Assembly: GCA_015680685.1 (NCBI GenBank)
Contig: MNCI01010462.1
Coordinates: 537,021 to 601,020 of the forward strand
Reading direction: 5' to 3'
DNA length: 64,000 nucleotides
DNA from: Gnetum montanum
Lineage: Eukaryota > Streptophyta > Gnetopsida > Gnetales > Gnetaceae
Shown here: piece after piece, positions 12,331-23,710 of the stretch
Layout of the letters: every line of letters begins with the position of its first letter
How positions within the stretch are numbered: the stretch's first letter is position 1
Made by a program: the position numbers and the translations under genes
The notes under the pieces: model-generated
Told to the model about the DNA's origin: nothing
Databases searched by the model: none
What the model saw: only the letters and a program-made list of their open reading frames with translations

Positions 12331-13532
12331 CAAGTGTTGCATTGGCTGCAACTTATTAGTCAACCATGTCATAAACCTATGTATGAATTACAATCTACCC
12401 TACAATCCTTCTACCTCCTTAAGGTTAGCTAATACTGCTAGGTTGATAATGGCATTAACCTTATCAAGATCTATGCATAAGCTTGCTTTGAATACTAAGA
12501 AATCTAGCAAGTAGCCCATCTTAATACTGAAGACACATTTCTTAGGACTCAACCTAAGTTCATGCTTTAGGCAATGTTTGAGTACAAGGTCCAAGTCATC
12601 TACATGGTTGTGTGTTACTTTGGACTTAACTACTATGTCATCAACATAATTATTGAGAAAACGTAACAAGTAATCACTAAAAATGTACATCATGGCTCAT
12701 TGATAGGTCACTCTTGTATTCTTGAGTCCGAAGGGCATCATAGCATAGCAAAATGTACCCCACAAGGTCATAAAGGTAGAACTGATCTAGTGCTTTGGGT
12801 TAATCCAGATCTGGTTGTAATCTAAAAACTAATCCATGAAGGGAAACAAGGCATGGCTAGCCATATTATTAATTGATTGATCAATACTAGGCAATAGGAA
12901 GTTATCTCTAATGGTTTCTTTGTTTATGTTGTGGAATTCTATGCAAATGCATATGATTCCATTTTTCTTTGGTACAACCACAATGTTGGAGATCCAGTCT
13001 ATGTAGCCAATGGCTTAAATGAAACTAGCTTTGTAAATCATGGTGATTTCATCATGAACTACCAATCCTACCTCTAGGCTAACCTTGCAAGCTTTTTGCT
13101 TAATTGGTTTTATGCTAGGATCGAGGATTATGTTGTGTTGTACTAGATGAGGATCTGGGCTTGGAATGTCTTCATAAGACCATAAAAATTCCTTGATGTT
13201 ATCATTGTGCTTTTTTATGATGTACTAAACATATTGAGGCTCTAGTAAGGAACTAAGTTTCAATGCCTTTGTGTTGCCACTAAGTGCTACTATAGGGATT
13301 TCAACAAGGGAATCCTTAGTGACATCACCTACCTCTAGATCTAGAGCCCTAACTAGATGGTCTAGCAAGTCCAGTAGTGCCTCTATGGATGTTATGTATT
13401 TATCATAGGCTATGGGTTCAAGGTCTAGGCATTGTGGGTCAATACACCATGTGACATCACCATGGGGCCTAGTGAGGACTAGAGGTGAATGAAGATGCTT
13501 GAACATATCCATGTTGTATTCCTATGATAATC
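12330..13532 (-). pseudogene. Protease-RT linker and reverse transcriptase of element A
   Basis: The linker at 13225-13512 (minus) is open for 95 codons and matches the B linker (ALDLEVGDVTKDSLVEIPI against TLDLQASNVTKDSLVKVPI). RT follows: SNIVVVPKKNG near 12965, a degenerate INKETIRDNFLLPSID, an altered FMD.F motif, then an intact YVDDIVVKSK near 12630 with LRLSPKKCVF after it (in the open stretch 12400-12693). The YVDD catalytic pair is intact in this copy, unlike B. Frameshifts and stops interrupt the domain. RT copies the element RNA into DNA. Confidence 0.87.
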
Positions 13533-13556
13533 CTACAAAAGAAACCAAGAAAACCT
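13531..13556 (-). promoter_or_regulatory. Putative sense-strand splice acceptor before the RT half (A)
   Basis: On the minus strand a pyrimidine-rich run (ttttcttggtttcttttgtag) is followed by gattatcat and then the open linker frame. Element B has tgtag followed by gatta at exactly the same place (33431-33442). This fits an intron between protease and RT, as known for Ogre elements. The donor is not resolved. Confidence 0.42.
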
Positions 13557-13659
13557 CAAGCCACACCTATCTTAGTGAGAGAAATATGTATAAACTAAAT
13601 AAAATAAATGCAATAAAATTTTGTCTCAGTATGTAGATGTGATGTTTAAAAGCAGGTAA

Positions 13660-13745
13660 TCCATGGGCCAGTTTTAGGCCTTGGTAGGCCATGGATTCTA
13701 ATTTAAGATCTTAGCAAATTGTAATGTGTACTATATGAGCAAGGC
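13660..13745 (-). repeat. Border repeat between the RT half and the opposite-strand gene (A)
   Basis: Two to three copies of the ttttaggccttggtaggccatgg-like word. It is the same family as 19230-19480 on the other side of the opposite-strand gene. Confidence 0.65.
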
Positions 13746-14039
13746 TTGGTGCATTGGAGAAGTGAATTTGGCTTGGGCATTCATTGGACATTGAGAAAAA
13801 TTTACGATTTTTCTAAGTTTGGGGGAGGCTAGAAAAATCAAAAATTTTACTAAGCCTAGTGACTATACTCCCATCCAACTACACTTTGCACTATTGAGTG
13901 TAGTTCTGGGGTTGGTAAAGCATTAAGTTGTTTTACGGAGTATAAAAGTATGTTTCACCTTATGTAAATCTATCTTTTTGAAAGTTGAAAATGCAAAATT
14001 TTCATAATGTAGAGCAATTTGAAGCTTGTAGTTGCCAAA
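13746..14039. other. Upstream region of the opposite-strand gene in A
   Basis: About 290 bp without coding. One copy of the array keyword (gactatactcc...gtgtagttctgg) lies near 13860-13915. It may be a leftover of the 185-bp array that fills this position in B and C. Confidence 0.35.
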
Positions 14040-17000
14040 ATGTCACACCAAAGTGGACACTAGGATTCCAAACTAACCAACATTAATAAGGGAGAGTGAG
14101 CATTGGGATTCTTGCCATAGGCATGCATGGAGGAGTGGAGGGCACCACCATCTACCAAGTACCTTATCTATGCTCTTCCCCTCTTTCCATTTTTGTAATT
14201 TTCTTTGCTTTGCTCGTTGCATCAAGGATTTGGGTCTTTCGATGTTGGTAGTGCCCTGCTATGGCAAGGGCCACCACTATGGCTAGGGGACATACACAAG
14301 GAAGGTTTTTTGTGGAAATGAGGATTTGATTATTATTTTTGGAAGGTTCTAGTGGTGACTTTTTCTTTAATTTTTTTCAGTGAATGAGGATTTTTTGATG
14401 GAGGCTATAGCTATGATGTTGGGTAGCACAATTGAAAATAGGAAGGTTGTGGGCTCTTGCAAGGGGCCACATACTACGTGTTCCTACAAAAATTATGTTT
14501 TTTTATGTTTGAAAATTTTTCTATTTCTACAACATAAGGAAAGGAAAGGACCAAGGTTTGGCAGCTATGGCCAATGGAGTAGCAGCTGATGAGGCTAAAA
14601 TTATGGTTTGGCAATGGCCAAGGGCCATTTTGCATAGGGAAAATGGTAGAATGAGGGTTTTGTGATTTTCTTTCTATTTCTTTGGGGCAAGTGAAGGTTA
14701 GGTGTAGTGAGGATTGTAGGGGCCATTAATGGGACTATCCCCACTATGTAGTGGTTAGGGCTATTAGGGAAATGTGCTCCATAGCACAATCAAGTGGCCA
14801 TAAAGGCCACGAAAGAGGGCTTAGTGCCAAAGGCACATTAATATCCTTCTTTTCTATTTTTTTTGAAAAAATGTTTCTTGCTAGGGCAATGGAATGGTAG
14901 GGATTTTGATAGGGGTGATGGTGGTGGGGGATGTAAGGTTATGATAGTAGCCAAGAGTTGTTTGCCATAGGACTAAGAGTTTTAATTTCTTATTTTCTAT
15001 TTTCTTGTTATTTTAGATTAGGAAAGGAAATTAGCCATGCATGCCATGGGCCATAGGGGGTACCACACTTTGTGGGATTCCCACACAGCTAGCAAGGCCA
15101 TGAGGGAAGGGAGCTTTGCACTAGGTGCACATTTCATTTTCCTTTTGCTAGGATGATGGAAAATTAAGATACAAGGATGGTGCCCAAAGGGTAGTGTGGT
15201 AGTGCATAGTAGTGTGGTCATGCACAGTGAAAGGAGAGAGCATTCTGAAAGAAGATTATAATGCTATGCAAAACATGCTATACCCCAGTGAGTACTAAGT
15301 GCATCAAATGTATGTGTTGATGTCCTATACCTATGGGGCACCAAGGTGCCCTAAGGTATTTTTGCTATCTTATGCTATTTTATGAAGATATCTACTAAGC
15401 TTAATTTAATGTATTTTTGCATCAAATGTATACTAACACTTTGTTTATTGCTTTTGTGGTTACAAGGTGTTGTTGAAGCCCATCCTAGTCATTGTGGAGC
15501 TTGTTGGCATTCTCTATTGCATGAGTGAGCCTATGTCCAACATGCCTACTCTAGATATGTGGGTGTGTTATTAGGTAGTGTGGTTCCAACTAGGGGCATC
15601 CGAGTTCCTAGAATTCCTATGATGACACTTAATGTAATGATGTGGTCACACTTAGTGACAAGACATATTGTGATGATGTGAGGATGTGGTCACACTTAGT
15701 GGTTATTAGCAAGACATTGCTACCTATGACCAATCAAGACATATTGAGATTTATGTTTGATGGACCCACTACTAGTGATGACAAAGTAGGTAATTTAGGT
15801 TGAGGTCCTAGGGGTACTTATCCCTTATCTAGGATTGGATGGATGATAGAGTTCTCTTATTACAACAAGAGCAACACCCTCTTTGTTGCTCTATGCATGC
15901 ACACATTATTCTAAAATCCATCTGAATGGTATACTATGCTAGAGGGTAAGTGCTCCTATGATTTTTGCATTATATTCCTTTCTATTGGCTCATGCTAAGT
16001 TTGTTCTTTGCTAACTACTCATACTTAATTCCAAATTCAAAGTTGATCTCCATGATGAGGACAAGGCTCTTTCCTTGATTTGTACCACCCTAGAGGTGTT
16101 TTCCTATAGTATGAACATTTGAGAGGCTATCCTAGAGTAGTTGGGAGATGATCTAAGGGATTATCATATCTAGTACCAAAGGGTGTTTGAGAAGTGCAAG
16201 ATCCATGATTGGCTAGATGAGGAGTAGACTAGTTGTGAGGTCATCCTTAAGGAGATTCTTACACCATCACCTTTTTCTCACACACCATTTGTTCCATGTA
16301 AGAATCTACTATTCTGGCATTAAATCTTGCTCACATATGCTTGTTGATTCACCTTTTTTCCTTGCATGATATTAACATTGCTTTTTCCTTTGTTGTAGCT
16401 AAAGTTAATTTAGGAGAGGTAATAGTGCTTGCCACAGGCTGCACTAAGGCCACCCTAATCACTAAATATGGTGATGTGAAGGAGGCATAGCATTGGTTGT
16501 TCCGTCAGGCCTTATACGCATTCACTAATTAGCTTGCACATGCTAGATTGATGGACTTTTGCCTGGCCCTTAGCCTAAGCATTTCAATGGTCAAAATGGT
16601 TACCATCATAGACTCCTTCAGTAGTGATGTTTGCCACTACATCACCTACGTGCATGGTGTGAGGGTAGTTCTAGACCTTAATGAGGTCTTTTTTTCTGAC
16701 CTCTTTGGCCTCCCCATTAATGGCCCATTGGTCATTGATAAGGACAATAAGGAGGTGGAATGTACAGAGATTGAGGGCTACTTGAGGGAGACTTGATCTC
16801 ATAAAGACATCCTAATTAAAGATGTACATGTGCATGAGGTCAAGGAGCTCTACCCTCTCTTTCGTGCCTATTCCTTCTCAAAGTTTCTCTCTCAAGGAAA
16901 AATCCTTAGAGTTGAGTAGGTGAAGGTGATGAAGGAGGTGTTTTAGGATTGCATGAGGTTCAACAAGGCCTTCTACCTCACCATTGAACTACACATAGAA

Positions 17001-19023
17001 ATTATCACGCTACGCTACAACCTCAAGATAATGTCTCACATACACTTTGCATTGTTTGTAGGGTATCTATGAATCTTCATGGATCTCTTGGTAGTTTAAG
17101 AGAGTAGGCAATGGGTAGTGCATGACAATGAGAAGTTGTCCAAGGCTTGGGTTAAGCATCTGTTCATGACCACTTGCTCATAGGACCTCCTTGAAGAAAT
17201 TGATGATTCACACTTGATGATGACAAAAGGTCTCTTGTGTAGTTGAATTATTCACTTAATAGTACATGTAAGTGTCCCTTAGTTGTTATTAGGGATGCAA
17301 ACAGGGCTAACTACTATATTGCAGAAATGGTGGGGCCATCCAAGGTAAAGATCAAGAGGCCATGCCTGACAGAGGAGGCTACTCCTATAGTTGGATAGGT
17401 GGGCATTAAGAAAATCCACCTCAAGATCCCAAGCTTGCACAAAGATGTTGCAAGTTACTATATGTATAGATGCATTTATTTTATATTTTATATTTTTTTT
17501 GCTATACTATGCTAATGCTAAAATGTTATGTCTATAAATTAGGTGAGAGGGCTACTGAAGTAGTAGTAGCAAAAATAGAAAAGATAAACCACATAGGGAG
17601 GAACTGCATGAGGTTGTAGAGATCCTTTAATAGTTTGAGGTAAAGGGGCTATTTCATGCTGATGAGGATGATTTTTCTAGCCTCTTTAATGGTTTGTAGT
17701 TGGGAGATCCCCCTGCTCTCACACTTGAGGGCTTGCTAGGTAGGTGCCTTAGATTGCCATCTATTATTTCTCTTTTGCTCGTGCATCTTTGGATATTTAG
17801 CTGTTCTTGACTATAATGTTGTGTTGTAGCCTCATATGTACCTGCTAGCAGTGCACCGTCCACATCTACCTACTACATGAAGCCATGGGTAGAAAAGCTA
17901 AATACGTTTGCCTTCATGGAAGGCATTTTGGAGGACATGATCAATCACCTATAGTAGGTGGATCCCAAGCTCGATATCCATGTTGTTGTTTTGATTTTGT
18001 TGCTTTACCTATTTTAATGCTTAGTCTGTGGCTATTTTTGTTTCTCTTGTTACATGGAAATAGGTACTAACCTTTGCTAGGATTTGAATCATGAGGTTAA
18101 TCTAGATTCCATCCCCAAGTACCCTCCTAAAATGCAGTAGGTGCCTCACTATGTGTACAAGGTAGTCAATAAGTGCATGCATTCCTATGTAAAAGCATTA
18201 TGGATCTATAGGTGCTCAAATGAGCACCTGTGAAAGCATGTTCATGAACTTCAAGACCTACAATCTTGATATGACTTCTTGGCAGCTCAATCATGGGGAG
18301 ATAGTACATGGAAAACCACAGATGTCAATTATCGAAAGTATTGGTTAACCATCCAAGGCAAGAATGAGGTTACCTAGGAGATAATTAAGTAGTGGTTACA
18401 GATGAACCTACTTACCTAGAATAATTGGGACTGGAAGAATTTTAGTGCCAGGGTATGCAAGTCAGGGCTAACATAAAAGAACCACAAAGACCACTATAAG
18501 CATGGGTGAGGTGCATATCTTTAATAGCTTAAGAAATAGTTCATTAAACACTACCACCTTGAGATGTTTCTTGAGGCAATTGGTGGGAGACAAGCCTTTG
18601 AGATATTTTCCTGTCATAAAGTGGTTAGTGATTCCCTAAAGAGGAAGATTGTTATCTACTTAGGGGAGGATTCATTTGCTACATATTCTACGAAGTTGCC
18701 TGCATGGACCATCGTGGATAAAGGCACTACCCTTGTGGGTGTTGACTTTGGCTAGGAGGATTGGATGTAGCTATCTGAGGTCAAGATTCTTTGATGCTTG
18801 GAGAAGGGCCTTGATAGCTTTCCTCTAGACATGATTGATGCAGGACCCTCTTAGGTTATTTTTGTGTGTTACTTCTATGCTTTTCATGTTAGTTTGCGTA
18901 TTGTATTTTTAGTTACAAGTTTGTTGTTTTCTTGTACTATTAAAAGGCACTAGGCGATGCTATAGGCCCCAGTGACACAGTAGATGAAGAGAGACCTCAT
19001 CACCCACCTAGTGCCACTAGTTG
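14040..19023 (+). pseudogene. Opposite-strand multi-exon gene inside element A
   Basis: This lies antisense to the element, between protease and RT. I can place nine exon-like blocks by open frame, splice words and similarity to B: about 14040-14158, 15467-15570, 16030-16297, 16399-17267, 17325-17453, 17543-17739, 17830-17981, 18064-18854 and 18947-19023. Most borders have gt...ag (for example gtaag at 16298, tgttgtag before 16399, gtaagt at 17268, gtgttgtag before 17830). Blocks shared with B include LKPILVIVELV (exon 2), the IDSF...DLFG...YPLFRAYSFSKFLS stretch (exon 4) and the acidic tail LGDAIGPSDTVDEERP (last exon). Exon 6 has a run HADEDDFSSLFNGL. I do not recognise a domain. Plant gypsy elements are known to carry extra ORFs, some antisense; introns in one are unusual. 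Many stops are present. Confidence 0.6.
14230..15150 (+). repeat. Degenerate repeats in intron 1 of the opposite-strand gene (A)
   Basis: Three or four copies, about 260-290 bp apart, of a block with ggccactatggctagggg-like words followed by a T-rich tail (near 14240, 14530, 14790 and 15060). They differ from the 185-bp array in B, C and D. Confidence 0.4.
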
Positions 19024-19229
19024 ATCACATCCTAATGTAGCCCTATCCTTGGATGTTTTTTTATTTTTGTGTATTTTTTTCTGAATGGTGCAAATGGCCA
19101 TGCTAGGTACTGTTATTTCTATGAGATGTCATGGACATTTTTCTATATGGAGTGTATGATGTATAGACATTTTCATTTATACATTAAGTATTTTGATGCT
19201 AATAATGTGATGAGATTGATGTGAGTAGG
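19024..19229. other. Downstream flank of the opposite-strand gene (A)
   Basis: T-rich sequence after the last exon. No coding frame is recognised; it may include the gene's 3' untranslated part. Confidence 0.3.
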
Positions 19230-19480
19230 CTACAACGATTACTAGTTTTAGGCCATTTCGAGCCACATGTGTAAAGTATGCATTGGTAGTATTAGGTCAT
19301 TCTAGGCCCCCGTGGTAGTTTAAGGCTATTTTAGTCCACACAATGGAAGCAAACAAGTTGCTAGTTTTAGGCCATGGCAAGCTGTGTTATGCTAGTTTAG
19401 GGCCATGGTAGGCCATGTGCTAGTTTAATGCCTTTTCAGGCCATGTGATGTATGGGAAATTGCCAATTTTATGCCATGGT
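19230..19480 (-). repeat. Border repeat between protease and the opposite-strand gene (A)
   Basis: About seven degenerate copies of gctagttttaggccatggtaggccatg, near 19240, 19285, 19315, 19360, 19390, 19420 and 19455. It is the same family as the arrays at 9645 and 13660. Between here and about 19740 I see only A-rich sequence. Confidence 0.72.
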
Positions 19481-19754
19481 GGGTCATGTATCTTTGGAAT
19501 TTTCAAATTTCATGATCTTTACATATTTTAATGTTTTTTCATGCATAAGCTAATAACTGCTAAAAAGTAAACTTAACAAAATCATAAGCTAAGAAAAATG
19601 CACAAGCAAAAGAAAAAAATGCATAATAAAGCAAACAATGCAAAAATGAAAACAACCAAGCTAAAAATTAATGCATAAACAAAATGTAAACAAATGAGAT
19701 ATGTAGAAGTTAGTGATAGGGAGGCACCTCCTATGCCTTGGACTAAGCGGGTTC

Positions 19755-20450
19755 CTTAGTCTCATCATTGTTTCCTAACCCAATGTGGATTAGGTGGCAT
19801 GTAGGGCCTAGATGGTACAATGTAGTACTTACCTTGACCTTAATTAGCTATGTCAAAGGGCAATTCAGTGCACAAAGTGTCCTCCAAGAGGTCAATGGCT
19901 CCCTTTGGTTCCTCAAGTTGGTTTGCCTTAGACACTTCACCTTTTTCCTTTGCAGGAGGCACATCATTATGGAACTCTACCTCTAATCCTTATTTAGTAT
20001 CAATGTTGCTAATGGTTAGATAGGTTGCATTGTCATCATAGATGATAACCTCACCACCTTTGTACAAAAGGTGGATTGGAGAGGAGACAGTCTACAACTC
20101 AACCAACCAAGGCTAACCTAGGAACAAGTTGAATCTATGCATCTCCTTGATGATAATAAATTCTACTGTGGTGGGGAATTGTTCCCCTACCATGAAGGCT
20201 ATCGTGATAGTTTCCTTTAGGACAAGATGTGATTCGTTGAAAGATTTCATGTCCATTGTCTTTGTAAATTTGATTTGGTCAAAAAGACGCAACTTGTTAA
20301 TGACTATGTATAGGATGACATTGGTTGATGCCCCATTGTTGACATGCATCCTACGGATTCTACACTACCCCATGTGAATTATGATAAACATTGGTGCAAT
20401 AATCATTTAACCCTTCTCAAGGTCAACCTTGATCACCTCATCATAGAATG
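19755..20450 (-). pseudogene. Aspartic protease and C-terminal tail of element A
   Basis: The minus strand has MHVNNGASTN (20313-20349), where the catalytic Asp of the usual DNG/DSG motif is Asn, then FNLFLG near 20113, the counterpart of the flap-side LLGRPW segment. The tail (19755-20000) contains ELPFDI and YYIVPSRPYMPPN, matching B at 41150-41356, so the gag-protease reading frame ends here, about 6.2 kb before the RT half. Retroelement protease releases Gag and Pol proteins. The changed catalytic residue and stops make this copy inactive. Confidence 0.78.
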
Positions 20451-20559
20451 CAGGGGAATTAAGCTCATCATGGTTTCCTCTATGCCCATCCATGGACTAA
20501 CAAGAATAGGCTTTAGGGGGCCTAGTGCCCTTTACTCTTGATGTTGCCTAAGCACTTGA

Positions 20560-23171
20560 TTGACAAGGCACTTGTTGTGCCTCCTAGGTTGCCGTCGTGA
20601 TTGCCTATTGGCATCTCTTATAGCACGGGATCTCAGGCAAGCAAGGACTAATGCATTTTCCATCACTAGACTCCAAGTAGGTGGGGAGTCCATATGTTGC
20701 AACACCCTAATAATAAAAGGTGATTAGGCTATTACTGCTATAATGTGCTATAGGACCCTAACCACAAAGGATGTTAGGGGTGCTCAAGGTAGTGCTTTGA
20801 TAAAAAAAGGGGTCCTTGAATTGGTTGATCTCAAAGGGGCCCCAACATCACCAAAGGGCACACAAACCATGAATAGCTCCTACACTGGTTCTGAGTTATC
20901 AATGCTAATAGCATTGATGGTGTACCAAACACTTGTTTCATTGAGAGGATCTTTGTACATCCTCATTGGTTATTTTTGGTGGCAAACTAGGTTGGTTGCA
21001 TCAAGCACTAGCTCGCCCTAGTTAATCATGGATTGTAAGTCATCTTATAAAGCCATGAAAAAATCTGTATCATGACTATGTAATTGGTGATATTCGCAAA
21101 ATTGATCTAGTATAAAATGCTCAAGGACTGGAGGCTCGGTTGGTAGTGTGGCTAAGGGATTCTTGAGAATCTTCCAATATTTTTTAGGTTGCTTGCAAGC
21201 ATTGTTAGACATTATTCTTATGTGAGATGCATCCAACATGAAGTAGTTAGTCCAAGATCTCTAATAGCTTGATGGGCAATAGTGTGTACTTTGAATGGTC
21301 CTGATGCTTAAAGTTTTCCCTTGGGATAGCTTTCCCCATGGCTATCGATGATGCAAGCTAGTTTTTTGTTATAATGCTAGAGCTAGAAGCCTTGTTGTTG
21401 TTGGCTGGGGCCTTGGGTGGCTTGGCCATTGGTTTGGCATTGTTTGGCTTAGCCTCGTTGGCCAGCATTACTATAGTTGTGGATGCCTAATTTCCCTTAT
21501 CCTTATCTTTCTTCTTATTTGCATGCAATTTTTTATAGGCCATGTAGGTTGGGTCCTTATTGGCTTCCATCCTAAATGCTCTTGGTTTGAGCAAATGCTT
21601 GGCTCAAGGATTGAAGGGCAAGATAATACATTTTTAACTTAGTGAAGTCATTCATTATGATTTTAAAAATAGCCAGTAGGTATATCTCCATGATAGGCTC
21701 ATGAAGCTCATTAAGTGATGCACTCCATTGCTGAATGAATTTTTGCATGATCTTTAAGTGGACCTACTTAACTTGCATTAACTAATCCAAGGTCACCTCA
21801 GGCTTCAAGTTACACTTGAAGCATGTGATGAATTCAGTGAGAAACTCCTCCAAAGAAGAAATGGAGGCCCTAGAAAGTACATGATACCAATCTAATGCCT
21901 TGTCGATCAAGGACATGATCAACACACGAATGATTACATGCAACCATGCCTATGGTAGAAGGCATTCATATTGGAAAGTCACTAGATGAGCATTAGGATT
22001 TCCTTCAGCATTGTATTTGGTAAACTGGGGTAGTGGAACCCTAGTGGGCAATCCCAATGATGGAACTATAGGACTAATTGGATCATCTTGGTAAAATTCC
22101 ATCACATGAATGATTTTAGAGGAGGCAATGATGGAACTATAGGACTAATTGGATCATCTTGGTAAAATTCCATCACACGAATGATTTTAGAGGAGGTAGC
22201 CTTAAGTCGCTTGACCTCTTTGGTTAGAGTCTAAATGAGTTAGAAGGCTTGATCTAGACTTGGGAACATTACAGTAGGCTATGTGGGATGTGCTACCCAT
22301 TGTGATATTTGGGTGGCCCATGACCTAGATGCAAGTTTTGTTACCATGCAAGACATTTGTTGCATGGGCTATGACATAGGAACAATGGCTAGGTGTTACC
22401 ACATGCTTGTGGGTTGGGCCATTGCGAAGGGTGTCGATACAATAGGTAGGACATATGACACCTAAGTCATATGTAGTAAGGAAACATGCACAATGTGCAC
22501 ATAAGGCTACATAGGCATAATAGTGGTTTCCATGGACAAAGAGATAGGTTGTAAAGGTATGAAGAAGGGTAGGTTGAAAGGGTGTGTAACATCCTAGCAC
22601 ATCTGCTATGTTTTATGGATTGCCATCACAAGCATTGACCTAGGAGGTGACCCTGAGCCAATGACTAGTTCTAAAAAGATAGACTGGTGGAACTAGAGAA
22701 AGATGAAATGGAGGTTGTCTACAAGAACAAGGTGTGAAAAGAGTCATAATGATTAGATCAAGCTTCAAACACATCCTTCTTTTCCTGTAGGGGCTCCTTG
22801 TAGTTTGTCCCTGCCTCATAGTTGATGATTTAGATGAGGTTGTCTAGCATCCACAAGTATGACTCTGTGAGTGCAATGAAATCCATAGTGGAGGGGAATT
22901 ATCCCTTCCTATTTTGGTGTATGACCTCAAAACTACATTTGGCATTCATTTCTTGGAAATCTACATATAAACCCACCTAGACATTTGTGCAAATGAAGTT
23001 ATACTACTTGTCATTGAGCACCATGTACTTGAGAGGTAGGTCATGCAACCTAAAAGATTACCTCTATACTACTAGGATAGGAATGAGAGGATGATCAATT
23101 TGAATCTCTTGATGAATAGGCCAAACAACAACTGTGCTTGAAGTAGAGGTTGAAGGCTACTCAGGATTCAT
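20560..23171 (-). pseudogene. gag of element A
   Basis: A start Met at 23171 (MNPE) leads into an N-terminal part (22850-23060) with YMVLNDK and DFQEMNAKCSFEVIH, matching D (42250-42390). A capsid-like gag domain follows at about 21640-22050 (FTKYNAEGNPNAHLVTFQYE, DKALDWYHVLS, EEFLTEFITCF), then a zinc-knuckle-like CEYHQLHSHDTDFF near 21090. Gag packages the element RNA into particles. A 71-bp tandem duplication at 22055-22196 shifts the frame, and other stops occur. Confidence 0.8.
22055..22196. repeat. 71-bp tandem duplication in the gag of A
   Basis: Two head-to-tail copies (22055-22125 and 22126-22196) differ at one or two bases (cacatgaatg against cacacgaatg). Since 71 is not a multiple of three, gag is shifted. 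The near-identity contrasts with the strong divergence of the two LTRs, so the duplication is much younger than the insertion. Confidence 0.9.
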
Positions 23172-23685
23172 GATGCAAAAGGAGAAATGCAAAAAGTTGT
23201 TAGATGTAAAAGAGGAAGGAAAAAGGCCAACTCTACCAACTAGAAAAAATGATTAAGTGCAAAAATGTAGAAGAAATTGCAAAGTATCAAATTTCTGAAA
23301 AAAATGGCTAAGTGTGAAAAACATAGAAAAAATGACTAAAAGTGTAAATTGCTTAAAAAATGGCTAACTTTAGGACTATGCTTGCTATGGTAGAGCCAAC
23401 TATTCTCTCTCTATTGAGAGCAAGCTACACTCTCCTAAGCACCTAGAATTTGGCTAAGTGTTGAATATATGCTTAGGTGTCATCAAGTAGTGTTCCAAGG
23501 GAACCAATGATGGGGTCCAGTCTACACCAATGGTTTGTAGACAACTCCTACACTAGCCTAAGATCTAGCCACTACAATGGTAGGTCCACAAAGGTGTGAG
23601 GTCTATGCTAACTTAGAGATAGCAATGGTGGTAAAGAGAGCATGCAAGGAAACAACTAAGGAATATTATAGAAAGAAATGGCATA

Positions 23686-23702
23686 GGCTCTCCTTCTAGC
23701 AA
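23686..23702 (-). other. Putative primer-binding site of element A
   Basis: On the minus strand ttgctagaaggagagcc lies 8 bases after the LTR end. Element B has tggtagaagaagggcc at the same distance (56440-56455). A tggt-type start fits pairing with the CCA end of a tRNA; I cannot name the tRNA. Confidence 0.4.
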
Positions 23703-23710
23703 CAAAAAAC

